Source: Podaxis mareebaensis
Lineage: Eukaryota; Basidiomycota; Agaricomycetes; Agaricales; Agaricaceae
Direction of reading: 5' to 3'
Length of the DNA stretch: 64,000 nucleotides
NCBI GenBank assembly: GCA_018524725.1
Contig: JAEUWP010000118.1
Span: 62,001 to 126,000 of the forward strand
The notes beneath the pieces were generated by a model. It was given only the letters and a program-made list of their open reading frames with translations. It was not told where the DNA came from and searched no databases. Shown here piece by piece: positions 21,336-32,625 of this stretch. Position 1 is the first letter of the stretch, and each line of letters starts with the position of its first letter. The position numbers and the translations under genes are program-made.

Positions 21336-23411
21336 ATGGCATCCCTCTTCCTGCGCTCTCTGACGCGCTCGGCGAAGACACCCACCGCGTCGCGACTACT
21401 TCAGCGTAGTCTTGCGACCTCAAGCATCCGTCGGCTCGAGCAGAAGACACAGGATGTTAAGACATCGTTTGACTATCATACCGTGGAGGATTTGCAGGGT
21501 ATGTCGGCCCAGGAAATTTTGGCTGAGCCGGGCACAAGAGAAGATGCAAAGATGAGGCACTTTACTGGTATGCTTTTTTCTGATGCTTTCTGCGCGTTAT
21601 TCTGATATGCGGATTCCACAGTTAACTTCGGGTTGGTGGAGTCATTGAGTTTGCGATGTGTTGGCACCATGGTCTCACATACACCTCCAGTCCCCAGCAT
21701 CCTGCCGCACACGGTGTGCTACGTATGATTCTTGAGCTCAATGGTGAAGAAATTCTGCGGGCAGACCCTGTATGTCCTTTTATTTCGAGAGAACAATCCG
21801 AAGTCCTGATAAACGCTAGCACATTGGCCTTCTCCACCGTGGTACAGAAAAGCTTATCGAATACAAAACTTACATTCAAGCCCTTCCATACTTCGATCGA
21901 CTGGACTATGTGTCCATGAGTGCGTCCCAAGCTTGTGCAAGTGCCGAAGACTAACAGTTGTATAGTGACCAATGAGCTCTGCTATTCCCTTGCCGTCGAA
22001 AAACTTCTGAACATTGAAGTGCCTGAGCGTGCTCAATGGATCCGAACCATGTTCGGCGAGATCACTCGTATCTTGAACCGTGAGTTATCTGTTGGACACC
22101 GGTATCACGCATTGAGACAAATCACTCACTGTTTGAATAGACCTCATGGCCGTCTTGACCCATGTTATGGACGTTGGTGGTCTCACTCCTTTCCTGTGGG
22201 GTTTCGAGGAACGTGAAAAGCTGATGGAATTTTACGAACGTGTATCGGGTGCCCGTCTTCACGCAGCATACGTTCGCCCAGGAGGTGTCGCGTTTGATCT
22301 CCCTCACGGTTTACTTGAGGATATTTTCAAATGGGCGACTCAGTTCGGGAGCAGAATAGACGAAATTGAGGAGGTCGTCACCGGGAATCGTATCTGGAAA
22401 GAACGGACAGTCGGCGTTGGTGTTGTGACGGCGAAACAGGCTTTGGACTACAGCTTCAGTGGTGTCATGTTGCGCGGAAGTGGCGTTCCCTGGGACCTAA
22501 GGAAGATCGCTCCTTATGACAAATATGCTGAGGTTAGCCTTTTCCTCAAGGGTCTAGCTTAATGCCTGATGATGTTTTGTAGGTCGAATTCGACATTCCG
22601 GTTGGTCGGAACGGTGACTGCTATGATCGTTACCTTTGTCGAGTCCAAGAAATGCGCGAGAGTCTACGCATCATCTCACAGGTATACTTATATATAGATC
22701 AATGAACCCTGAATTGACCATTAAGTACAGGCTTTGAACAAAATCACACCCGGCGCTATCAAAGTTGATGATTACAAGTTAGTGCCACCGCCGCGTGCAT
22801 CCATGAAAGAGAGCATGGAAGCTTTGATCCATCACTTCAAGGTGCGTGATGATTTCGGCCAGCTGGTTCCCCCATTGACCACCCTACCCGGGCAGCTCTT
22901 CAGTGAAGGTTACTCGGTACCACCTGGTGAAACTTACAGCGCCATTGAAGCGCCTAAGGGGGAGATGGCTGTCTACTTGGTCTCGTATGTCTGGTGTCGA
23001 TGTCTTCGCCACGTTGATTGGTACTGACGATATGTTAGCGATGGTACCAACCGACCATACAGATGTAGTATCCGAGCCCCGGGCTTTGCTCATCTTGCTG
23101 GCTCAGATTTCATGATGAGACGTATGTGCAGGAACCTATCTATATATTTCCCCGCTAACTAATGCCTTTCCCATAGATGTCAGACGCTTTCGAACGTTCC
23201 ATACTTCTTTACTGATGCGCTTCTTTTCTCTAGCACATGCTTGCGGATGCTGTCGCTATCATTGGTACTATGGTGAGTGACAATTCGAAGTATTTTTACC
23301 ATCCGATCGTGACCATCGTACACATGTAGGATCTGGTATTCGGGTACGTTTCGAAAACTTCAAGTATGGGTATATCCTTAACACGTATCTTGCAGCGAGG
23401 TGGATCGGTGA
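21336..23411 (+). CDS. NDUFS2: NADH:ubiquinone oxidoreductase 49-kDa subunit
   Basis: Fourteen exons give 459 aa: 21336-21567, 21622-21631 (10 nt), 21691-21769, 21820-21919, 21966-22079, 22141-22532, 22583-22681, 22731-22841, 22896-22984, 23039-23121, 23177-23178 (2 nt), 23234-23272, 23330-23343 (14 nt) and 23396-23411. The ATG at 21336 gives a mitochondrial presequence (MASLFLRSL..., Ser/Arg-rich). An in-frame ATG at 21276 would add 20 residues. Family signatures are all present: [83 protein letters not shown] and APGFAHLAG. The subunit lines the quinone pocket of complex I. The tiny exons are needed to restore NFGPQHP and MMRHHML. They could alternatively reflect a sequence error, but intron lengths argue against that. 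Confidence 0.93.
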
Positions 23412-25108
23412 ATCATATAGAATATCTCACTTTTTGTCAAGAAGCCGTTACCAATTTAATTCTCTCTTCATATTGCGAAGTATACGCAAACTCAATGTAC
23501 CCCAGTGAATCATCTACCTCCAAGAGCTTCTTCCGCTGTCATCGTAGCACTCCCGAACTTGCTCCGACTCCAGTAGCCACTTGTTGAGCGGTCTTACTAT
23601 TCGGTCTTTCTCGAAGAAACCCTCATTATATGAACGTCAACTCCGCGGCATTGGAACAAGTTGTTATTGCGGTCCTGTGCCACATCCCACTTCAAAGCGT
23701 TCCGAGTCGGTTTCCTCTAATGTTACGATGATCTCGACTTGGATCTTTTGTAGGCGCAACCGAAGGACATTTGGTATGCTCAGTCTTTTAGTTAGTCTGC
23801 TAAATGTAAACGTTCACGACGACCCTGGACGAGTTAATCAGCCCGTTAGAATATTCTAGTGACCAAGGAAGGCCGGCTCGAAAAACTGGTCATCCCAGGC
23901 GCAACTCAAGTAGGATCCCCATGCGTTTTGTATGCTCTTAATTATGACCAGCGCCTAAGTCAACGCCCTATGGATATCCGAGGGGACCGCGGAGTGGCAG
24001 ATCCACTGTTAAGAGTACGAGATATACCGTTTCGAGCCACATATCATATCATTCCTCTAGTAGTCGGATACTACAGGGTGAGGCTAATGCCGGAGCTGGC
24101 TTGACCAACTGGATCGGGAATTACAGGTCCCCGCCCGCTGCTCAACAAGCAAAAAAGGACGACGCCACATTGTCACGAAGTCGGTTGCACCCTTAATCTC
24201 GAAGCTATTTAGCAAGTTTCATGGTGTATCAAAACTCGGAATTCAGGAATGTGATTGAATGGGAAGCAGTTCAAGAAACTGAGTCGCCGGGCTAACAATT
24301 AGGAGCCCCGTACCCTTGTTGAAACGACTGGCTCGAATGACGTTGTTAATAGCGCATATTGCGTAGTTCTATTCACGCCATCCAGTTCCAATGGTCTGAG
24401 CCCGCGTTTCGAGGGCGTTTCGAGATGAGTTCATCAGCTCGAACCATTATTGTAGTACGTCTTCGGCCATGAGGCAATATTCTTGCTGTTGAGGAGCTAT
24501 CGCAACCAGGTTTCATGTGTTCGGGAGGTTAAATTTTCTGATTGAGTCCGGAGAGAGCGAATAGAAGGCTGTGGTCTGTTGCGTGCTGTAGACTCTGCTG
24601 TAATAGCCGGTCAGGAGCGCTAGTGAGCGGTCGCAAGGAGGTCGCCAGTCTCAACCGAGCTGTGCATCTGTCTCAGTCATCAAATTCTCTTTGCAACGTG
24701 GAAGACTTATCGCGGATGTAAGGTTGATGAGTTTACAGCACACTACATATGCTGTTTGATAGTCGGTGGACGAACAGAAGAGTACTTTGGAACATTTCTC
24801 GTGCGAAGTTCAGGTGAAATTCAACGTGAATATTTGAATGGTGGCTTGAAACTCCGCCGAGCTATTCAACCTGCAGTGGTCGCGAATAAGCAACAAATAA
24901 ATATGATATCGTAAGGCAAGGCGGATCCACGACCCCGACAAGTTCGAAGATTGGCGCTACGAATTCAACGGGCAGTACCTGGCCGCATTACATGAAAGAC
25001 GGAAAGTCGTGAACAAATAACCGTACAGGGTGACACCATTACAAACAGAAGACATCACATACGGACGTCCAGTGGCATCGGGTGGCATCTTCATCACCAC
25101 CTCCCACA
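23412..25108. other. Intergenic, no gene seen
   Basis: Nothing coding is recognisable. Short ORFs lack motifs and no repeats are evident. It should contain the NDUFS2 terminator and the NIF3 promoter. Confidence 0.4.
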
Positions 25109-26360
25109 ATGTCCAACGCTTTTCTCAGGCACGTATGTCTTTCCATGGAAAAAATAGCACCATTGCGGTTGGCAGAAAAGTGGGATAATGTAAGTTTTAG
25201 ATTCCCCTGTCTGTCATGTATCTCATCTCATGATTCCAGGTCGGTCTACTCTTAGGTACGCACCACAGCGCCAAATCTATAACCTCATGTTATCAAATTC
25301 TTTTGATGTTTTACGGCTCTAATCAGAATCCCCTGTTCACAAGCCGAATCGAAGACGCGTCCTGTTAGCAATCGAGTGCGTACTTCGTGTGGTTCAACGC
25401 GGAATGAGGAGTGAATTTCGCCACCCTGCCGCAGCCTGACCCAATCAGTCTTATCAGAATCATTGGAAAAAGAAGCTTCGGTGATTGTGGCTTATCATCC
25501 TACCATCTTCAAGGGCTTGCAATCAATTACACTCGCAAATCCACTGCAAGCATCACTGTTGAAGTGCGCAGCAGAAGGCGTTTCGGTCTACAGCCCCCAC
25601 AGTGCGTTAGACTCGGTATGGGGTGGAATCAACGACTGGCTTGCTGAAGGGCTGATGGGAACGAGGGAAAGCGGAGAAGTCAAACATCTTGTGGGAGAAA
25701 AGCTCCACCCTAGCACCGGACTGAGTGAGGGCGGCGAGGGTCGTCTGGTGACGCTTCATGAACCGATTGGCTTCGACAGACTGGTGGAGAGGGTGAAATT
25801 GCATTTGAAGCTCTCACAACGTTAGTCTTCTCTCCATCGCATTGGCTTTTCGTTTTTCTGATGGGCTCACCTTGTCTTTACCGATACCATGGCGTCGCGT
25901 CGGCGTTTCACCAGTTCAAGTTGGTTACCCCGCAACGGCTGAATCCCGATCATCTTGCATACGTACTATCGCCATTTGCGCTGGCTCGGGTGGGTCTATG
26001 CTGGGCGGGAAGGAGGCAGATGTATACCTCACGGGGGAAATGTCCCATGTAGGTCCTTCGACATTCACACAAGGCATACTTATCTTCATTGTACTTAACT
26101 TCGCGATCTTAGCATGAGGTTCTAGCTGCTGTTGCTGCAGGAAAGCACGTCATACTCTGTAAGTCCACTACATAAATTTCACCTAATCATTACTCAGGTC
26201 TGCGTTAGGTGGACATGACAATACCGAACGCGGATACCTTCCGATATTGGCCAGCAAGCTGCTTTCTGAGCTTCGTAACCTACGAGCCAGCAGCCAGGAG
26301 CCTGCGGATGTCGAGGTTGTTGTAAGCCAGGCAGATAAACACCCCCTCCGGTTTGTATGA
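25109..26360 (+). CDS. NIF3: NIF3-family protein (NGG1-interacting factor 3-like)
   Basis: Seven exons give 287 aa in phase: 25109-25189, 25240-25255 (16 nt), 25327-25375, 25435-25820, 25915-26048, 26113-26158 and 26209-26360. Family landmarks are LRLAEKWDNVGLLLE at the N-terminus, IVAYHPTIFKG and YSPHSALDSV with metal-binding histidines, GSGGSMLGGKEADVYLTGE, and GHDNTERGYL near the C-terminus. NIF3 (DUF34) proteins are conserved dinuclear-metal proteins. Their biochemical role is not settled, and some are linked to GTP cyclohydrolase-like chemistry or transcription. The 16-nt second exon encodes VGLLL and is required for the motif. No defect is seen. Confidence 0.9.
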
Positions 26361-28407
26361 TGAAACCGATTGTCGAGCCTAATTCTACCCGTGGGGGGAT
26401 TTTAGTTGAATCAAAAATATCCACGCTACGCTCCCAGCTTGCATTTCGTCATACTTGCTGATAGGTAGCCTATGGAAAATTCGTCAGTCCTAATCAGAGT
26501 GGGGAGCAAGCTTCAATCTAAGATGATCCGTCCCGCTACATGCTCTGACTCAGTTGGACCTTCAGCTGGAAAAATTTCGTGGCTAACAACCGGTGCACCA
26601 ATGGGTCTGTTGGGCAGAAGGGTTACTGCCATGCATGCAAGAGGCGTGTAGTGGTACCTTTGCACGGGGGCCCAGGCCAGGCTGGAAGTACACCCTTCCC
26701 AAGTTGCTTTGGTTTGTGAGCGCGACAGGCCGGTGCACAGGCCGTCAGCCTGGCGCGAATAATGAATATTGAAGGTTGTCTGTTCCTTTCATCGAGCCCC
26801 AAAGTCTCGAGCAGCCTGGAATAATCGTCTAGGCAGACCTTTTCTCGAAGATTGGTGTCTGTTGCCTAGTAACATACTGGTACCTCGTAGTCTCGTCCTA
26901 AACCCGCTCGTTTGAATGAGTGCCTTCAACAATCATGATCAAGCTTCCGAAGTGGGCTCGTCCTGGTATTAATGTGGTTACGACGCCACGTATCTTCATA
27001 TTTCCTAAAAGTGGCGGTCAGGATACTATTTACGATGCCGAGGTGGAACTTCGGGTTTGAAGGAGAGAAAACGTCCAACTAAGTGAGAGTTAGATGGGGA
27101 AGAAGACAGAGAAGTATTTGTACGATGACCAAGCGTGAGGGATCAAGCTGGTCAAGGGTGAGGGTGGCGTGGTGCCGGCTGGTGGCTTTCGTCGATGTCG
27201 GCCGGTCGATAAGTGTTCCTTTGTGGACGAGTCCCTGAGAGAAAGGTACCAAAAAGGGGGTGGCAAAGGATATGGAGCCGGTCATTGAAGAATTGCAAGA
27301 CCACGTTGCGCATCTCTTCCGAGCAAGATATGTGCCACTTGAGAAGAGAGCTCATTCGGAGCACCAGTTCTTTGGATTCATCATTGTTCTTGACCGCGTA
27401 GGACAATTTCTGTTGTGGCGTTGCTTTGTATGATAGGCGTGAATTAATAGCAGCAGTGTAAGATACTACCCCAGAAACCATGCGTCTTCGGGTTCTGATC
27501 CTAGGTGATATTCTTGACAGAGAAAATTGCCCAACTGTTGCAATCACATTATTTCAGGTGCGGGAGGAACACCTTAGAAGGCTAGGACCATCACCAGAAT
27601 CGTTGAAACGTTGAGGCCTTGAGGCCTGGGAAAGTGACAGTGTTGGAAGTTATTTCCGAGCTGCTTGGACGTGATGACGGAAGAACTTCCTTTGCGCCTC
27701 ACAAACTGTGCGACGAGAAAATATAGTATAATCGGGTCTAGAACGATGGAGGAAGAACAGAAAAAAGGGGGGTGTTATGATTGATGAACACGTTCAAGCT
27801 TCCTGGCACGAGTTGGAGAAGGATCACGGTCGGCATGGTGTCGTGGATACAGTGAAACCAAGTATGAACTAGTGAAGACGGTCATATACTTGTTGCGCAG
27901 CCTCTGTGAGCGGCGGAGATGGGAATTAGATCGCAGTTGATGCAGTTGATAGGGTAAGAGAGGAACGGGCAATTTTTTCATGTTTCGGTGACTTACTCGA
28001 CCCATGGGTGAGTCAAGTGACACAGCTATCTCATTGTTCTTGCTCAGTTAGCGTAAAGAATTATGGCTATGGACGTAAGGTGTCTGGTCAAAGAATTCGG
28101 CGGTGCACAATCGCATCAAGATAGTCGTATTCATGCCACCGCACTTGCGAGATGATGCTGTAGACTCGGGAAAAGCGTTGCGTTGCATACGAGGAAAGGG
28201 ATCTGGGGATTTTAACTGATCGTGCATAATTATTGGGCTGTGAGATTGTCATTTCAACCACATGGGCTAACCCAGTGCAAATGCTTAGGGGCCTTCGTTA
28301 AAACTTGTTCATAATTATCGGTCACGTGGTGGTTAAACGCCACCAACCGCGACTACGCGTTTGGGCGTTCGTTGACTTTTCCCTAACTGCGCTGCCCTAG
28401 GATCTGC
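26361..28407. other. Intergenic, no gene assigned
   Basis: A plus-strand frame near 27269-27436 (VIEELQDHVAHLFRARYV...) and a minus-strand 131-codon frame over the same bases both look mildly protein-like, but neither matches a family I know. The rest, including the AT-rich 28200-28320, shows nothing recognisable. Confidence 0.35.
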
Positions 28408-31248
28408 ATGCCTTACACACTCAACAACGACTACGACAACCGAGGGCTTGCACCACCATCGCCTCTACACCAAATTTCAATGCCTGCCATGCTCACGGAA
28501 GAAGACCTCAGCCTAAGGCACCTGCCAGAGATCTCTACTTATTCCTTTTCATTCCAGATACCAACATCCTCAATACCCAAAGGCGATGACCTTATGGCCG
28601 ACGATAACACCTTCTTTGAGGGTGCAAATAATAATTCGATTCTTGCCACGCCTGCACCCCCCGCCAGAGCGATAATTCGACCCTCTTCACATACCTCGCT
28701 TCAATTCACACCTGGACCCTTCCCGCTGGAGTCTGGTTCCCCGCACCAACGAGTCCCACTACCTTCGGAATCACCAAGACACTCATGTGGGCCCACCGAA
28801 TCGCAACCACTACCGATCAATGAAGCTCCTGTATTAGGGAGCTCAGAAGCAGAAGACCCACTCGAGGAAGAAGGGGACCATAAACCTCAGGGTCAGGAAG
28901 ATCTTCAGGAACAACGTGCATGGCCATTCACCTCCACGACTTCAACTACTACATTAAGCGACATTCCGTCACCTCCACCCGTGTTCGTTGAAGGACCACC
29001 GCTAGGATCGCACGCAGAGGTTGGGCGTTCTGAATCAGTTTTACCCCAAATCGAATCGCGGTCACACAGCAGCTCGGCAGCCGTGAGCGGAGGGTACGGC
29101 AAGGAGCAGAAGACAAACAACCCCAAGGGGTCAAGGAAGTCATCCGCTGAGAAGCAGCCTGGACGCTCAGCGTTGACGGAGGGAGCGCGATTGACAGCAG
29201 TAACGAGATCTTTCAAGCGGGTAAGCGCGTCTTAGTATAATCTGTCGCCTATGTGTCAGGTTACTGATAGGATCTTTTAAATTTTGGGTTTACTGCGCCA
29301 TTGGCTAATTGAACCATACTTTTGCGACCCCAATTTAGCCTACGGTCGTTGGAGGTATCATGAAATCACGGAGTCAGAGAAAGTCCGCCACTAATAAATG
29401 CGACAAGTCTAAAGTTGATGTTTCCGTTCCTGCCATCGCTTCACGCGCTATCAACAAACGACCTAACAGGCCCGAAACACATATCGACATGCCCGCCGCT
29501 GATAAACCCCTAGGGTCTAATCCCAGTTTATCTTCATTCATTTCGGCTGAAGGAGTGGCAGGGCGACTTCTGATGTATAGCCAACAACTCATGGACGTCC
29601 AGAGCGATACCACGAGGTGTGTTCTTTGTATTAATTGGGGATATCAACTTGGAATGCTAAATGATAGGGCTATGGTTATTTTTGAAGCTCGACTGCCCAA
29701 GACCTGAGACCGAAATATCCACCCGAGAGAAGCCAGACGCACCAAGATGTCCTCGAGATTCAGGATATCAACATGAACCTGGGTGATCGACAGGTTGACC
29801 CGTTCGCTGGAGATGATACCCACGCAAACAGTTCTGCGGACCAGGATGATGACCGGGATAAACCACTTACGCTATCGCAGCTCTCCCCTCACAAACGGAG
29901 TATCGCGCAATCCACCACAGTGGAGCGACCGGACAATAGCATCTCTTCTTCCCCTCCGACGTTACCGGCCTTGGAGTCAATGTTTGCGCCTGGTGTGTTA
30001 GGCAAGAAGGGACAGGCACCAACTGTATCAACAACCTGTCGTGATCAACAAGTACGCAAGAAAGACATGGGATGCGTGAACTCCGAGGGTGTGGAAGCGC
30101 GTTCGGGTCCTATGGCCCCAGCACCTACCCATGTGGCGGCGTCTACGTCAGGGGGTTCCTTATCGACCGCAGTCCCGACTTCTTCGTCCGCAGTGTCGGA
30201 AATGGGGTTGTGCAGCGGTGACACAACTATGAATCACCCGTATGTGTTTGCAGAAAATGAGGGTGATAGGGAAGAGGCGAATGAAGAAAATGTGGTGGAC
30301 GCTGGGCACACGAAAACAGAACTCTCACCGGAAATGATCTCGACAAACGGGTGTGGGAGTCGTCCAACAGAATCCGGATCAGGGTTGCCGACAAATACGA
30401 AGAAGGTCGTGAAGGGATCGATTGGAACTGGGGCGCGAACTCGAGCGCGAAGAATGTCCAAGATATCTTCGTCCGTCAACGGAGGAAGGTTGTTGCGACC
30501 ACGATCTGTTTCCAGTTCTGCCTCTGCGCATGCGGAAGTCCTGCGTGCCAGCGAGCGAGAGAAACGCCTAGCACAAGTACGAACGCGAAAAGAAGCTCAC
30601 AGAAGAGATAAACGAGGCAAACCTGAGGAAGTAAAGAAAGGCTCCGGGGGCCATGGAGGAGACGAAGGGTCATCCACTGTCAGCGAACTTGGACGCGTAA
30701 GTGCGCTATTTGCGGGTTTTATTGCTTTATCGCATTGCTGTTCTTTTGGTGCTGATTATCGGATGCAATAGTCTGACATGACGTATCCGGCGAGTTCCAC
30801 GCGCCTGGTTGAATTCAAGTTCGCTTCGGATCTTCGAATGCAAACTCGCAAAGGAAACAGGGAGAGGATGACGAGATCATTATCCTCAATGTCGAGCAGT
30901 AGCGGTAGCAGCAACGGCGCGAATAAGCGCCTTCGCCCGATCCGGGACTCCAGAAAAAAGCACGCCACACAGGATGTTGAACGAGAGCATCAAAAAGAAA
31001 ACATACACCCTGTGGTACCCCAGCCGTTTCAGCTGGTGACCGAACAACGAATCAAGGAGCGGAGGAAATTTGATGAAATGGTGAAGGAGAAGGAAAGAGA
31101 AAGGGCGCAGTTAGAAGAACAGAAGCGAAGGGAGAAAGAAGAGGAGGAGGAGAGAGAGATACGGGAATTGAGGAAGAGGGCGATACCCAAAGCGAACGTA
31201 GTACCTGAATGGTACAAGGACGCCCCGAAGAAGAAGAACAATGGGTGA
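28408..31248 (+). CDS. TPX2-domain spindle/microtubule protein
   Basis: Four exons, 28408-29220, 29339-29616, 29688-30696 and 30772-31248, give 858 aa in phase. Most of the protein is Ser/Pro/Thr-rich and disordered, with basic patches. The conserved part is at the C-terminus, residues ~780-845. QPFQLVTEQRIKERRKF is followed by a long charged helix (KEKERERAQLEEQKRR) and ends PEWYKDAPKKK, which matches the TPX2 C-terminal domain. TPX2 proteins bind microtubules and promote spindle assembly. An Aurora-binding N-terminus is not obvious. In the second intron the nearer AG at 29668 leads to a stop, so I used the acceptor at 29687. Fungal members are poorly studied. Confidence 0.75.
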
Positions 31249-31674
31249 AGCTATGGTAAACCCTACAAGTCGATGATAGACGGAAAGGGTACGCGGACAC
31301 CATGAAATGACAATAGATAGAGAGTGTATCGTGCACAGCAAAATGTATTGTTAGATTTGTAATATAGCAGGAGGTCCACTGAATTGAAGTCCGATTTGAA
31401 TTGATGATCTGGCTACGTGTATAGAGATTGCAGTAGGTCCAAGAAGGGACCAAGATGTCAAGATGAAGATTTCTTGTGGAGTGACAATCGACACATGCCG
31501 TCAACGTGTTTGTTCCTGTGACTACATTGAATCTGAGTTCCCCCACGGTTCCGTCAGCCGAGCTGGACCGAATCATCGGGTCGCTCAGCTAATCGTGAGC
31601 CGGCTCAAAATCTCAGATTCGATCCACGAATTTCCTTTACCTTTGATTATAGTTCAGGAGGATTGGGCCCATAG

Positions 31675-31682
31675 GATAAAAG
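31675..31682 (+). promoter_or_regulatory. Possible TATA-like box
   Basis: GATAAAAG lies 57 bases before the ATG of the small ORF at 31739. It is followed by a CT-rich leader with CACC and CAATCGACA next to the start. Weak evidence only. Confidence 0.3.
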
Positions 31683-31738
31683 CCCGCTCTGTTTTCGTTT
31701 AAAGGTCAGTACCACATCCTCACCTCAGCCAATCGACA

Positions 31739-31924
31739 ATGCATTCAACCTCCTCTCGCGTTCTCGCCCTCGCCGTTGCCCAGGCAATCAACTCCCGATG
31801 CTCTACATCTTCTGTATCGGATGCGTGCCACAATGCCAACCCCACCAACACCAGCCATAGCGCACCTCAATGCTGCCATTGTGGTTGGCGCGGCTCCCAC
31901 TCACCCACTTGTCCGTTCCGTTGA
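31739..31924 (+). CDS. Small Cys/His-rich protein (61 aa), tentative
   Basis: A 61-codon ORF with a TATA-like box upstream and a clean leader. The N-terminus is mildly hydrophobic (VLALAVAQAI). The C-terminus is CCHCGWRGSHSPTCPFR, a compact C-x2-C...H...C arrangement that could bind zinc. I have the impression that HCGWRG-x-H-x3-CPF recurs in short mushroom proteins, but cannot confirm it. It could also be the first exon of a larger gene, or chance. Confidence 0.4.
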   Translation: MHSTSSRVLALAVAQAINSRCSTSSVSDACHNANPTNTSHSAPQCCHCGWRGSHSPTCPFR

Positions 31925-32625
31925 ACGCTGTACACTATATACTTTCACGTTTTTTTTTCTGTGGGTCTTTCCTATCTCTGATTGATGACTAAAGAAACTT
32001 ACTTCCGCGACTCGTCATACAGGCTATCCAAGCGACATTACTCGGCATCCATACCCACTAGTTCATCGTCATCACCAGCATCTCTTGTTACATCATACGC
32101 TTTCGCTATGCTCACCGCTATTTAATTCGGCACATTATTGCTCGCCCGAAGGGCTATTATTTGATGGAGACGAGAAGTAGGAGGCGGAGGGGGTGCCTGA
32201 TGATGTTTGCGCTCAGGTTGAATAATTGTGTACTAGTATCACAATCGCATCCTGTATACCTTGTTACGGACTCGTGTAAGATAAGATGATAACCTTGATC
32301 TTTTTCTTTCTATTGGCATGTGCCTGGCCTTTTTCCGGACTTCGGTTTGATGCTGGTTACTCCTCATCCTTTCTCCATTGATCTGGGGCGCGACCACAAC
32401 TTGCTATGCAAAACGCGCGCTGACGGCGCTTGAATCCCCCGACTATTCTTTGCTAGTGCAGGAAGCAAAAGAGCCGGTGGTGGGTTGGTGTGGTTGATGT
32501 CAAATCCGGCAACGGAGTTACCCGGATGGAGGAATGGGCCTTCCCTAGGTCCCGTTCCCCGCACCCCGCACGCCCTTTGCTTCGCGACTGTCACTGTGGA
32601 GAAACGCTTTGACTGGCATCAATCC
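31925..32625. other. Intergenic, no gene seen
   Basis: Leads into the enoyl-CoA hydratase gene. ATG codons at 32485 and 32500 are in frame with that gene, but the sequence between them and 32626 does not look like a targeting peptide. No other coding signal. Confidence 0.4.

Noticed and set aside
27079..27547. Overlapping plus- and minus-strand frames that look mildly coding
   Set aside because: No family motif, no convincing start or splice pattern, and both strands are open over the same bases. At best a remnant.
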